From Candidatus Undinarchaeales archaeon (GTDB taxonomy: Archaea > SpSt-1190 > JASMDC01): a stretch of 35,446 nt of DNA. The translations under genes were made by a program, and so were the position numbers. Shown piece after piece: positions 15,493-23,177 of the stretch. Below the pieces are notes generated by a model that had not been told where the DNA came from, made no database searches, and saw only the letters and a program-made list of their open reading frames with translations. Where the stretch lies: assembly GCA_030753015.1 (NCBI GenBank), contig JASMDC010000037.1:1-35446 (forward strand). The letters are read 5' to 3'. Position 1 is the first letter of the stretch. Every line of letters starts with the position of its first letter.

Positions 15493-16431
15493 ATGGCTTC
15501 GGAGGACATGGACTCGATCATCGGCCCTTCTCTTTCCTTTTTCAAAGAGAACCTCCACCTTCTATCACTCTCGGTCGCGATAGGTGTCGTTATCACGGTG
15601 GTCGTGGCGTTCCTCCCCGTACCACACGACTGGTTCACTCTCATCAGTCTGAACGTGCTCGGGCCCGACTGGCGGAACGCGCGGGACATCGAGTTCATGT
15701 TCTTCACGACGCTCTACGGGTCCCTGCACAGGATCGCAACGCTCGCCATCTATCTCATCTACGCCGCTTCCGTGTACGGCTACCTGGGGAGGCGGGACCG
15801 GAGCGTCGGCTCCGCGATCATGCTCCTCCACGACCGCGCGCCGCGGTTGTTCACCCGACTGCTGCTCTACCTCCTGCTCTATGCCGCAGGTGTTTCGCTC
15901 CTCCACTTCGCTGTAGAGGAAGGTGGGAAAGTACGGGCCCTGAGCTCGTTGCTCGATACAATAGGTCCTCTCGTGCCCGTGCTCGTTGGCCTGCCCTTCT
16001 TCTTCATCGTCCATGACGCTCTCTTCATGGACGAGGATTATGATGCACTTGAGATCGCCTGGGCGACCGCTTCCCGCGCTATGTCCAGCGCGCCCGCTGT
16101 CATTGCCATCACGGCCGTGCTAGAGATGGGTAGGGTCGCTTGGCAACCGGCTTCGATGTTCTTCAAGCTCCTCGTAAAGGACTGGGAGCACACCGGTTTC
16201 TACTGGCACAACTCATACACTGCTGTCATCGCTGTCACGGGAGAACTTGCAGACTATGTCCTCTTCCTCCCGTTCACGGCCGTGGTTGCCACCTACCTCT
16301 ACATGCAGTGCAAGGACAATCCCTTGGTCCCTGCCATCGTCGCAGAGCGGGAGGCGCTCTACGCCCACATGGCCTCGCTCAAAAGCTACTACGGCTCCTA
16401 CCAGTACCAGCCGGTCCAGGAGGGCTGGTGA
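15493..16431 (+). CDS. Multi-pass membrane protein of unknown function
   Basis: This 312-residue protein has about six hydrophobic segments: ~17-38 (LSLSVAIGVVITVVVAFLPV), ~65-90 (LHRIATLAIYLIYAASVYGYL), ~112-137, ~148-170, ~185-205 and ~235-262. I recognise no family; it broadly resembles archaeal integral membrane proteins of the DUF4013/glycerophosphodiester-phosphodiesterase-associated type, but I would not assign it. ATG 15493 follows GGAGGG (15482-15487) at 5-nt spacing and is preferred over the in-frame ATG at 15460. The C-terminus (YYGSYQYQPVQEGW) is Tyr-rich and presumably cytoplasmic. It is divergent from the coiled-coil repeat protein. Confidence 0.75.
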   Translation: MASEDMDSIIGPSLSFFKENLHLLSLSVAIGVVITVVVAFLPVPHDWFTLISLNVLGPDWRNARDIEFMFFTTLYGSLHRIATLAIYLIYAASVYGYLGRRDRSVGSAIMLLHDRAPRLFTRLLLYLLLYAAGVSLLHFAVEEGGKVRALSSLLDTIGPLVPVLVGLPFFFIVHDALFMDEDYDALEIAWATASRAMSSAPAVIAITAVLEMGRVAWQPASMFFKLLVKDWEHTGFYWHNSYTAVIAVTGELADYVLFLPFTAVVATYLYMQCKDNPLVPAIVAEREALYAHMASLKSYYGSYQYQPVQEGW

Positions 16432-16504
16432 GCCCGACATGAAGAAGAAGATGATGGGACGAAATAATAACCGGGCTCTACACACAGGCGAGCTTTGAGA
16501 AAGG

Positions 16505-16512
16505 TATAAATA
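16505..16512 (+). promoter_or_regulatory. TATA box of the GH130 gene
   Basis: GAAAGG-TATAAATA is a near-ideal BRE plus TATA box. Transcription should start near 16535, 14 nt before the ATG. Confidence 0.65.
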
Positions 16513-16548
16513 CACCGTGAGCTGCTGTGTCACACTGGGAAAACGGGT

Positions 16549-17478
16549 ATGGAGGACTTGGAACACCTCCCTTGGGACGGGGAGCTAGAAAAATATAGCG
16601 ACAATCCGGTACTGTCGCCCGATCCGTCGCTCTACTGGGAGCATGGCGCAGCCTATAACGCGACGGCCATCCAGAAGGACGGAAAGGTCTATCTTTTCTA
16701 CCGGGGCGAGGACAGAACACCCGAGGAGGATCCCGAGCAGCGCGAGTATGTCTCCCGCATAGGCCTGGCGGTCTCCGACGATGGCATTCACTTTCAGCGC
16801 ACCTCCGACGAGCCCATCATCGACGCGGACACAGGCCCCTACGCCGCAATGAAGTGCCGCGGAGTGGAGGACCCTCGGGTCGTGGAGGTGGAGGGCCAGT
16901 ACCTCATGACCTACACAGGCTACGATGGCGAGCATGTCCGGATGTTCCTGGCGACCTCGGATGACCTGGAGCATTGGACCGAGCATGGCCCCATCCTCGA
17001 CGGCATGAAGGCAGGGGCCATCGTACCACAGAAGGTGGACGGCCAGTACGTCATGTACTGCGGCGACACGAACCTCTGGCTTGCCCGCTCAGACGACGGT
17101 ATCAACTGGAACCGTGATCCCGATCCCGTGATGAAGCCGCGGCCGGCACACTTCGACAATGTGCTGGTCGAGTCGGGGCCCGCGCCCCTTGTGACCGACG
17201 ACGGCATCCTCCTGGTCTACAACTCGTGCGACGACACTGGACGCTACAATGCTGGCGCCGCCCTGTTCAGCCTGGAGGATCCGCGCCATCTGGTCCAGCG
17301 GACCGAGGGACCGATCCTCTCACCGACGGAGGATTACGAGCGCGACCACAAGCACGCCCACCTCACCGACGTGGTGTTCATCGAGGGTATGGTGGAGCGC
17401 GACGGCCAGTACATCTTCTACTACGGTGCCGGTGACGAGCATGTCGCAGTGGCCACCGCACGTTCTAGGAAGGAGTAG
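16549..17478 (+). CDS. GH130-family glycoside phosphorylase/hydrolase
   Basis: This is a 309-residue five-bladed beta-propeller enzyme. GH130 members break beta-mannosides by phosphorolysis, and some hydrolyse them. Signature stretches are NPVLSP (19-24), YNATAI, VYLFYRGED, SRIGLAVSDDGIHF and GVEDPRVVEVEGQYLMTYTGYD; D108 in GVEDPR is the expected catalytic acid. Further on are SDDLEHW, GAIVPQKVDGQYVMY, NAGAALFSLEDP, VVFIEG and YYGAGDEHVAVATA. There is no signal peptide, so it acts in the cytoplasm. No sugar transporter or other glycosidase is adjacent. The phosphate-binding residues cannot be judged by eye, so phosphorylase and hydrolase are not separated. It has its own strong promoter. Confidence 0.88.
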   Translation: MEDLEHLPWDGELEKYSDNPVLSPDPSLYWEHGAAYNATAIQKDGKVYLFYRGEDRTPEEDPEQREYVSRIGLAVSDDGIHFQRTSDEPIIDADTGPYAAMKCRGVEDPRVVEVEGQYLMTYTGYDGEHVRMFLATSDDLEHWTEHGPILDGMKAGAIVPQKVDGQYVMYCGDTNLWLARSDDGINWNRDPDPVMKPRPAHFDNVLVESGPAPLVTDDGILLVYNSCDDTGRYNAGAALFSLEDPRHLVQRTEGPILSPTEDYERDHKHAHLTDVVFIEGMVERDGQYIFYYGAGDEHVAVATARSRKE

Positions 17479-17482
17479 GTCC

Positions 17483-17501
17483 GTCCGCGATACCGGCACG
17501 G
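17483..17501. repeat. 19-bp direct repeat, left copy
   Basis: GTCCGCGATACCGGCACGG occurs 4 nt after the GH130 stop codon and again at 18311-18329, 4 nt after the antitoxin-like gene. The two copies bracket the small module. The remaining stretch 17502-17650 has no gene that I can see. Confidence 0.8.
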
Positions 17502-17657
17502 GGATCACTGTCCATATGATTGAAGTGTCATCTTCAAAACGCACGTGAACATTCGATCCAATGATCAGGATCTCGATAGGTACTCCTTCAAAGGGTAGTG
17601 AAATGATTTAGGGGACCGCGTCCATTTCTTCCTGGAAACGACATAACATAGGATAAG

Positions 17658-17667
17658 TAATATATAT
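17658..17667 (+). promoter_or_regulatory. TATA box of the toxin-antitoxin-like module
   Basis: AGTAATATATATTC is centred about 40 nt before the ATG at 17703. Transcription should start near 17690, giving a short leader of about a dozen nt. Confidence 0.5.
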
Positions 17668-17702
17668 TCGAACATCTAGTTATAATACTATGGAGTCGCG
17701 CC

Positions 17703-17987
17703 ATGAGCATCGAGCAGGACCCGTACGAAGAGATGAGGCGGAAGCCGCTTCGTATACTCAACAAGCATGCAGAACGCAGGGTGGAGGACAATGCCTCATT
17801 AGAGGCGGTAGTCGAGGCCATGAGGCACGGCGACATCTCGCCAGAGGGAAGGGGCAAGTACCGTGCGGTCCTCCCGGTCAAGGACGGGAAGCTCCTCGTA
17901 GTGATATTCAGGGATTGGGGGGAATACCTTATCCTGCTCACCGTTACATTGACTGGAGGTTCGCGACGGTGGCGACCATGGGGGTGA
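17703..17987 (+). CDS. Small DUF4258-like protein, putative toxin
   Basis: This is a 94-residue protein. The central pattern HAERRVEDNASLEAVVEAMRHGD, then GKYRAVLPVKDGKLLVVIFRDWGEYLILLTV, follows the outline of DUF4258-type and RelE/MqsR-like small toxins: helix with His, helix, then three strands ending in a hydrophobic strand before a basic tail. It is followed 4 nt later by a YgiT-type zinc-finger/AbrB protein, and DUF4258 proteins commonly precede YgiT-type antitoxins. By that analogy it may be an mRNA-cleaving toxin, but no catalytic residue can be asserted. The C-terminus (SRRWRPWG) is basic. Confidence 0.6.
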   Translation: MSIEQDPYEEMRRKPLRILNKHAERRVEDNASLEAVVEAMRHGDISPEGRGKYRAVLPVKDGKLLVVIFRDWGEYLILLTVTLTGGSRRWRPWG

Positions 17988-17991
17988 TACG

Positions 17992-18306
17992 ATGAGGTGT
18001 GGTGAATGCGGGACGGATTTCAAGGAGTCTACCCGAGAGCTGTTCGGAGAGACGATCACGCTCTGGACCTGTCCGGGATGCGGTGAGGAACTCGTGGATG
18101 CACAAGAGCTCGCCGAGGTCCAGAAGCGCCTCCTAGGTGCTCGACCAGAACGCAGGCGCATCGTGCAGGTCGGTAACTCCTTGGCGGTCACGCTTCCGCG
18201 TCGGATTGTGGATCTGCTCGGATTGAAGAAGGGTGACGTTACCAGTATCTCTTACGATGTTGAGAAGAAGGCGTTCGTAGTCACCATAGGCACCTCGTCC
18301 AGTTGA
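17992..18306 (+). CDS. YgiT-type zinc finger fused to an AbrB/SpoVT domain, putative antitoxin
   Basis: This is a 104-residue two-domain protein. Residues 1-40 hold two CxxC knuckles (MRCGECG and WTCPGCGEEL) as in YgiT/MqsA-type zinc fingers. Residues ~57-97 form a swapped-hairpin AbrB/SpoVT DNA-binding domain (VQVGNSLAVTLPRRIVDLLGLKKGDVTSISYD). The zinc finger would bind the partner toxin and the AbrB part would repress the operon; this is inferred from known antitoxins. The Shine-Dalgarno-like GGGGTGA overlaps the stop of the upstream gene, which implies coupled translation. The order, toxin first and antitoxin second, matches MqsRA. Confidence 0.8.
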   Translation: MRCGECGTDFKESTRELFGETITLWTCPGCGEELVDAQELAEVQKRLLGARPERRRIVQVGNSLAVTLPRRIVDLLGLKKGDVTSISYDVEKKAFVVTIGTSSS

Positions 18307-18310
18307 GGCG

Positions 18311-18329
18311 GTCCGCGATACCGGCACGG
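18311..18329. repeat. 19-bp direct repeat, right copy
   Basis: This copy is identical to 17483-17501. Repeat plus module spans 828 bp from copy to copy. It ends 14 bp before the TATA box of the helicase gene. Confidence 0.8.
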
Positions 18330-18342
18330 CACCCCTGTCTGA

Positions 18343-18350
18343 CTTATAAA
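18343..18350 (+). promoter_or_regulatory. TATA box of the XPD-like helicase gene
   Basis: GACTTATAAA is centred ~27 nt before the GTG at 18374, consistent with a leaderless transcript. This supports the GTG start. Confidence 0.5.
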
Positions 18351-18373
18351 CTCGCGACACTGTTCCCTTTATA

Positions 18374-20266
18374 GTGGATGAGCAGGATGGTCCGGTCGAG
18401 GGAACGTTCCCATTCCAGGCCATACGACCGTATCAGGACGAGGCCGCGGACGCCATCACGGCGACGCTGGACGATGGGGCCCGGCTCCTCCTCTCTGCCC
18501 CGACGGGTATCGGCAAGACGGCCGCGGCCGTGTATGGTGCAGCACGGCATCAGGCAGTCACTGGTGACCGGCTCTTCTACGTTACAGCACGTACCACCCA
18601 TCAGCTCGTCGTGATGGACACCTACGCCAAGATGGTGGAGGCCGGTTGGGGACTGCGGGCGATCCGTATCGCGGCCAAGGGACGTATCTGTCCGGAGACG
18701 GACGGGGTGTGTCCCAGCTGTCCGCGCATGAACGCCTACCACCGCAAGGGATCAGGCGATGCGCTGGCGCGGCTGGCGGAACGCTCTATCATACTCCCCC
18801 GTCACGTGCTCAAGGTATCGGAGGCATGCGGGGGAGTATGTCCGTACGAGGTGTCCCTGGACGCCTCGATGTCCTGCTCGGTGGTGGTGTGCGACTACAA
18901 CTACGTCTTCCACCCGACCGTGTTCATCCAGCGGTACTTCTCGGGGCACTACGATGACATGTTGCTGGTGGCGGATGAGGCGCACAACCTCCGGGACAGG
19001 GCGATGGACGCTTTCAGCCCTGCGCTCTCTCGCGCCCTGGTCGATGACGTCATCACCCGATGTCGGGACCGTCGTGAACCGGTGTTCACCCGCCTGGCCG
19101 AGGCGTGGGGGGAGGTGGGTGCCGTGCTTGACTCCGTGTACCTGGACCCGGAGCGGTGGTACCGTCCCGAGGACTCCTTCCTTGTCGAGCTGGACGCCGA
19201 ACGCTTCCATCTTGTCGCTATGGCTGTGACGGAGGCCATGGAGGAGTACTTCTCACTCCCAAGGAAGCGGAGGTTGAAGGGAGAACGCCGGGACAAGCTT
19301 GCTGATGCCTTCTCCACGCTCCTCCACTTCCATGTGGTGCTCGATCAGGCCGGCGATGAGTTCGCCTACATCTACAGGCGGGAGGAGGACACTTTCCAGA
19401 TAGTGTGCCTCGATCCATCACGGGTGCTCTCGCGACGCATCAGCGGATTCCATGCCGCGGTGGGGATGTCCGCCACGCTCGAGCCCATGCGGTTCTTCCG
19501 GGACGTGCTGGGATTCCCAAAGGACTGTCGCACGGTCTCCCTGCCATCACCCTTCCCACGTGAGAACCGTCTTGTCAGCGTGGTCCCCGATCCGTCGACA
19601 CGGTATAGGGACCGGAACGACTCGGCACAGAGGGTGGCCGACACCATAACGGCGGTTGCACAGAACGCCAGGGGGAACGCCGTGGCATACTTTCCCTCGT
19701 TCGCTTACCTGGAGCTGGTGCGCGGTCATCTGACCGTCCCGCCCGAGAGGGAGCTGATCGTTCAGCGTTCGGGTATGAGAGATCTCGAGCGGACCCTGCT
19801 CCTTGAGCGGATGAAGCAGGCGCGTAACCTACTTCTACTCGGCGTCCTCGGTGGTACCCTCTCCGAGGGGATCGACCTACCGGGTGAGGCGCTGGCAGCG
19901 AGCGTTGTTGTAGGTCCTGCCCTCCCCAAGGTGTGCCTCGTACAGGAGCTGGTGAAGCGCCACTTCGATCGCACCCAGGGCTTCGGGTTCGCATACGCCT
20001 TCGCCTACCCGGGGATGAACAAGGTGGTCCAGGCCGCAGGCCGCGTCATACGCACACCTGAGGACGTGGGGACGATTGTACTGGTGGGTGAGCGCTTTGC
20101 CCAGCCCTTCTACGCTAGGATGATGCCCACTCACTGGTTCGACAAGCGTGCGGACGAACTGTGCACGGACGATATCATCGAGGAACTGTCGACCTTTTGG
20201 GGAGATCACCCCTCCCCGGAGAGCGTAGAGGAAGGTCCGATCATGTATCCAGCAGGTACCGCTTGA
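18374..20266 (+). CDS. XPD/Rad3-family superfamily 2 DNA helicase
   Basis: This is a 630-residue 5'-3' helicase for DNA repair. Walker A is APTGIGKT at 42-49 and the DEAH box is at 201-204 (LLVADEAHNLRDR). The iron-sulphur region has C106, C113, C116 and C152/C156, the last pair leading into the family PYE sequence. Helicase domain 2 shows GMSATLEPMRFF, VAYFPSF, GGTLSEGIDLPGEAL and QAAGRVIRTPED. The family needs four cysteine ligands; five candidates are present and their exact roles are not settled by eye. The start is GTG, supported by the TATA spacing. Its last 26 bp overlap the end of the converging hydrolase gene. Confidence 0.94.
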   Translation: MDEQDGPVEGTFPFQAIRPYQDEAADAITATLDDGARLLLSAPTGIGKTAAAVYGAARHQAVTGDRLFYVTARTTHQLVVMDTYAKMVEAGWGLRAIRIAAKGRICPETDGVCPSCPRMNAYHRKGSGDALARLAERSIILPRHVLKVSEACGGVCPYEVSLDASMSCSVVVCDYNYVFHPTVFIQRYFSGHYDDMLLVADEAHNLRDRAMDAFSPALSRALVDDVITRCRDRREPVFTRLAEAWGEVGAVLDSVYLDPERWYRPEDSFLVELDAERFHLVAMAVTEAMEEYFSLPRKRRLKGERRDKLADAFSTLLHFHVVLDQAGDEFAYIYRREEDTFQIVCLDPSRVLSRRISGFHAAVGMSATLEPMRFFRDVLGFPKDCRTVSLPSPFPRENRLVSVVPDPSTRYRDRNDSAQRVADTITAVAQNARGNAVAYFPSFAYLELVRGHLTVPPERELIVQRSGMRDLERTLLLERMKQARNLLLLGVLGGTLSEGIDLPGEALAASVVVGPALPKVCLVQELVKRHFDRTQGFGFAYAFAYPGMNKVVQAAGRVIRTPEDVGTIVLVGERFAQPFYARMMPTHWFDKRADELCTDDIIEELSTFWGDHPSPESVEEGPIMYPAGTA

Positions 20267-21053
20267 ACCTGTCCACGGCCGTCTCCAGCGCCACTTGTCG
20301 GGGAGGGCGCTCATCCGCTTCCGGGAAGAAGATTGAGAGGACATGCCGTCCATCTTCCACCCACACCATCTCGGCAGACCCCCCGGTGGCCTCGTAAATG
20401 GCGTCGGCGTTACGTGGGAACACGGTCCGGTCGTTTGTGCCATGGATGATCGTATGGGGTGTCGGGGAGATGTCCTTCGCGACGTTCCGAAGGTTCTCCT
20501 GAGTAGGATCGAGGACCTTTTCGATGAGCTCTCCGAAGTCGGCTGCATGGATCCCGTGGCGGTTGTACGGGAAGTGCAGGAGCCGGTGGATACCGATCCT
20601 GTAGAGCCAGCGGACGACGCTACCCATGGGATAGGACTCGGCGGCATCTGACAGGCTCGTCGGTGAACCCCAGGTGACGAGCGCATCAACGGGCGCATCA
20701 CTAGCGGCGACCCGCGATGCTACGTACCCGCCCATGCTGTGGCCGAATATCCCAACATTCCCATCGTCGAGCAGGTCACGCATGTAACCGACGACGGTCG
20801 TGGCATCGTCCACCATCCCGTCAAGGTCGAACTCGGCCGTTGACGCGCCATGGCACCTCTCGTCGTAGACCATGACCTTGAAGCCCTCGTCGCACAGCAT
20901 CCCTGCAAGGTCGTACAGGTCCGAGCGGCCTCCCGCGTACCCATGGCAGAGCACGACACCCGCACCATTGGGGTCGTCCGGTGTCCATACCTCACCGTGG
21001 ACATCTGTCCCATAGCCAGGGACCGTCACCTCTTCCACGGCATACTCGTACAT
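20241..21053 (-). CDS. Alpha/beta hydrolase (paralogue A)
   Basis: This is a 270-residue serine hydrolase. Its landmarks are the oxyanion-loop CHGYAGG, the nucleophile elbow GHSMGG with S106, the HGTNDRTVF acid strand (Asp), and the catalytic-type His in DGRH. There is no signal peptide. The substrate is unknown; the fold includes acyl-peptidases, esterases and lipases. It is clearly a paralogue of the gene at 22272-23117: both share EVWTPDDPNGAGVVLCHGY and end in (D/E)RFKRYLLD. It follows the 21061-22197 gene by 7 nt, in one operon, and overlaps the helicase gene tail-to-tail. Confidence 0.9.
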   Translation of the reverse strand: MYEYAVEEVTVPGYGTDVHGEVWTPDDPNGAGVVLCHGYAGGRSDLYDLAGMLCDEGFKVMVYDERCHGASTAEFDLDGMVDDATTVVGYMRDLLDDGNVGIFGHSMGGYVASRVAASDAPVDALVTWGSPTSLSDAAESYPMGSVVRWLYRIGIHRLLHFPYNRHGIHAADFGELIEKVLDPTQENLRNVAKDISPTPHTIIHGTNDRTVFPRNADAIYEATGGSAEMVWVEDGRHVLSIFFPEADERPPRQVALETAVDRFKRYLLDT

Positions 21054-21060
21054 ATCGAGC

Positions 21061-22197
21061 TCATACCTCCTCTACGGGGGTTCCCCGCTGTACCAGGCGT
21101 CCGAACCACCGGGCCAGCGCGTTCCGCCAGCCAGGATCGTCAGGCCTTGATGGTCCCTCGTACTCCTTGATATCGAACCGTTCGGCCCAGTCGCGCTTCA
21201 GGTCCACGAGCTGGAAAAGCGACACGGCGAACTGCTTGTCGCTCCCCGTACGCTCCCGCGCTCCACGAGCCACGGCCTCGATGACCTCGCGCTGGTCACA
21301 CAGCTTCTCCCTGCCCTCGGGGGTGTGGTAGTAAAGGTCGAACAGCTCCACCATGGAGCGGTGGCCGTACCCGGCCTCGGTGATGCCGAGGCTGACACCG
21401 ATATCCTTGTCGGGATAGGCCTCGTACAGCTTGTTGACGTGGTCGGTGAGCACCTTGTGGGCGAACGTGTCGGTCATGAAGGGCTTCAACGTCATGGAAG
21501 CGTAGCTCATCAGCTCGATACCGTCGAAGTGGGAGAGGTCCGGGAGCGGTGCTCCGAACCGTTCGAGGAAGCCGCGCTCGCGCTCGGGGAGGATGGCCAC
21601 CGAACCGATGCCCCGCTCCTTGAGGTAATCGGCGAGCCCTGTGAGCTTCTCACCAGCCTCCTTCACGGCCCGATCATGCTCCTCGCGACGTCCGGGGGAG
21701 AACAGCATGGCCACCTGGTCGATGATGTGGCCGGACCAGCTCTCCTGGGGTTCGATGTCCACCATGAGCCGCGAGTCCATCTCCCTGAAGGTGTCCCCGT
21801 ACCGAGCCTCCAGATCCTTGACGTAGTCGACGTACACGTCGATGTTCTCCTTGTTGACCCAGATTCCGTGCTCCTTGTTGAGCACCGGCCAGACGTCGAT
21901 ACCGAGACCGGCCTCCCTGGAAACGTCCATCAGCTCGTCGAAGAGACCTTCCTTGTAGAGGTCGAGCGGAAGGCATGCGCGTACCCGTATCCCGTTGTCC
22001 CGAAGATATCCGAGCGTTTCCACCAGATAGGCGTCGTCGCCCCCCGTCCCGCCATCGGCCAGCGCCCGTGTAGCGTCTATGAGGCTCCTGTAGCCGTCAG
22101 CGGCGTCTATGAGGCTCTGGTATCCATTGACGTCGTAGACTTCGAACCACACCCCGTCGAAACGTGAAGCTAGCTCTACGTCTTCGTACGCTTCCAT
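21061..22197 (-). CDS. Unrecognised 378-residue protein, probably barrel-like
   Basis: I do not recognise the family. Alternating strand/helix segments with acidic strand ends (GVWFEVYDV, RVRACLPLDLY, GIDVWPVLNKE, RLMVDIEPQESW, SVAILPE, GIELMSYASM, IGVSLGITEAGYG, FAVSLFQLVDL) look like a TIM barrel with Asp/Glu-rich loops, as in glycoside hydrolases or sugar-binding enzymes; this is inference. No signal peptide or membrane segment is visible. Near the N-terminus a 10-residue unit is duplicated (GYQSLIDAAD/GYRSLIDATR), matched by a 30-bp tandem DNA repeat. It is co-transcribed with hydrolase A and has its own TATA box (22231-22240). Confidence 0.75.
   Translation of the reverse strand: MEAYEDVELASRFDGVWFEVYDVNGYQSLIDAADGYRSLIDATRALADGGTGGDDAYLVETLGYLRDNGIRVRACLPLDLYKEGLFDELMDVSREAGLGIDVWPVLNKEHGIWVNKENIDVYVDYVKDLEARYGDTFREMDSRLMVDIEPQESWSGHIIDQVAMLFSPGRREEHDRAVKEAGEKLTGLADYLKERGIGSVAILPERERGFLERFGAPLPDLSHFDGIELMSYASMTLKPFMTDTFAHKVLTDHVNKLYEAYPDKDIGVSLGITEAGYGHRSMVELFDLYYHTPEGREKLCDQREVIEAVARGARERTGSDKQFAVSLFQLVDLKRDWAERFDIKEYEGPSRPDDPGWRNALARWFGRLVQRGTPVEEV
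22073..22132 (-). repeat. 30-bp tandem duplication in the barrel-like gene
   Basis: GCGTCTATGAGGCTC occurs at 22073 and again at 22103, a 30-bp period that encodes two adjacent 10-residue units. The copies differ at a few bases, so the event is recent but not immediate. Confidence 0.75.
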
Positions 22198-22230
22198 ATG
22201 TCCCCAGTCGTGCGATGGCGTGGCACGGGG

Positions 22231-22240
22231 TATATAAAGG
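22231..22240 (-). promoter_or_regulatory. TATA box of the barrel/hydrolase A operon
   Basis: On the minus strand the sequence reads CCTTTATATA. Transcription should start near 22209, ~10 nt before the ATG at 22197. Confidence 0.5.
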
Positions 22241-22271
22241 TTATGAACCCGCGCGGTGGAAAACTACCGTT

Positions 22272-23117
22272 CTATGCGTCGAGGAGGTATCGCTTGAACC
22301 GCTCCACCGCGGTCTCCATGGCCACGACCCGCGTGCCGTCGTCGTCCGCATATGGATGGAGCGGGTCGAGATTATGGTGGCCTCCGGGGACCCATGCGAG
22401 CTCGGTGGAACCACCTGCCGCTTTGTGGATGCCTTCGGCGTTGTACGGGAGGACCTCATCGTCCTCAGTGCCGTGGATGATCGTGTAGGGCACGTCGATC
22501 TTGGCCGCAAGCTCCGTGAGGTTAGGCTGGTCGGGGTCCATGACATCGGCAACGAGGGCCCCGAGGTCGTCCACGTGGAGGAAGTCGCGGGTGAACGGGA
22601 TGTGGAGGATTCGATATAGTTGACTAAAGTACAGGAAGCGGGGCAGTCGTCCGTCGGCGTGGTCCTTGGTCGCAGTGCGCATGCTGATCGGAGCGCCCCA
22701 GGTGACCAGGCAGTCCATGTTCCCGTACAGAGCGGCTGAGGAAGCGGTCACATACCCGCCCATGCTATGGCCGAACAGACCGACCTTGTCGCCATCGACA
22801 CGGTCCCGTAGCCACTCAACGGCAGTGGATGAGTCGTCCATCATACCGCGCAGATCGAAGTCGGCCTCCGAGGCGGCATGGGCACGCTCGTCGTATAGGA
22901 GGACGGTGAAACCCTCGTCGTAGAGCATCTGGGCGAGGTCGTAGTGGTTGGCCCGGCTCCCTTTGTACCCGTGACAGAGCACTACTCCAGCGCCATTCGG
23001 ATCGTCAGGCGTCCATACCTCACCAATGAGCTCAGCGCCGTCCCCGGGGACGGTGACCTGTTCCACAGTATAGCCTTCGGGAACGCTGAGTTCATCCTCG
23101 AGCTCGTATCCTCCCAT
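22272..23117 (-). CDS. Alpha/beta hydrolase (paralogue B)
   Basis: This is a 281-residue serine hydrolase with LCHGYKGSR, the nucleophile S118 in GHSMGG, the acid loop HGTEDDEV and the His-containing PGGHHN. I chose ATG 23117: the TATA box at 23148-23157 predicts a start near 23127, so the longer GTG start (23144) would lie upstream of the transcript. It shares long identical stretches with paralogue A (TPDDPNGAGVVLCHGY). It is separated from the barrel-like gene by ~75 bp and a promoter. Its position suggests a shared pathway of unknown chemistry. Confidence 0.9.
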   Translation of the reverse strand: MGGYELEDELSVPEGYTVEQVTVPGDGAELIGEVWTPDDPNGAGVVLCHGYKGSRANHYDLAQMLYDEGFTVLLYDERAHAASEADFDLRGMMDDSSTAVEWLRDRVDGDKVGLFGHSMGGYVTASSAALYGNMDCLVTWGAPISMRTATKDHADGRLPRFLYFSQLYRILHIPFTRDFLHVDDLGALVADVMDPDQPNLTELAAKIDVPYTIIHGTEDDEVLPYNAEGIHKAAGGSTELAWVPGGHHNLDPLHPYADDDGTRVVAMETAVERFKRYLLDA

Positions 23118-23147
23118 CTGTCCCAGTAAGAACGGGCAGGTCACCCG

Positions 23148-23157
23148 GTTTATATAC
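23148..23157 (-). promoter_or_regulatory. TATA box of hydrolase B
   Basis: On the minus strand the sequence reads ACGTATATAAACC. It decides the downstream ATG at 23117 as the likely start. Confidence 0.5.
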
Positions 23158-23177
23158 GTTTCGAGGCGGGAGGCGCC

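Noticed and set aside
15405..15707. Longer N-terminus of the repeat protein
   Set aside because: It runs antisense through the membrane protein gene and across the promoter; the TATA box supports the ATG at 15404.
23118..23144. Longer N-terminus of hydrolase B from a GTG
   Set aside because: The TATA box at 23148-23157 puts the transcript start downstream of that GTG.
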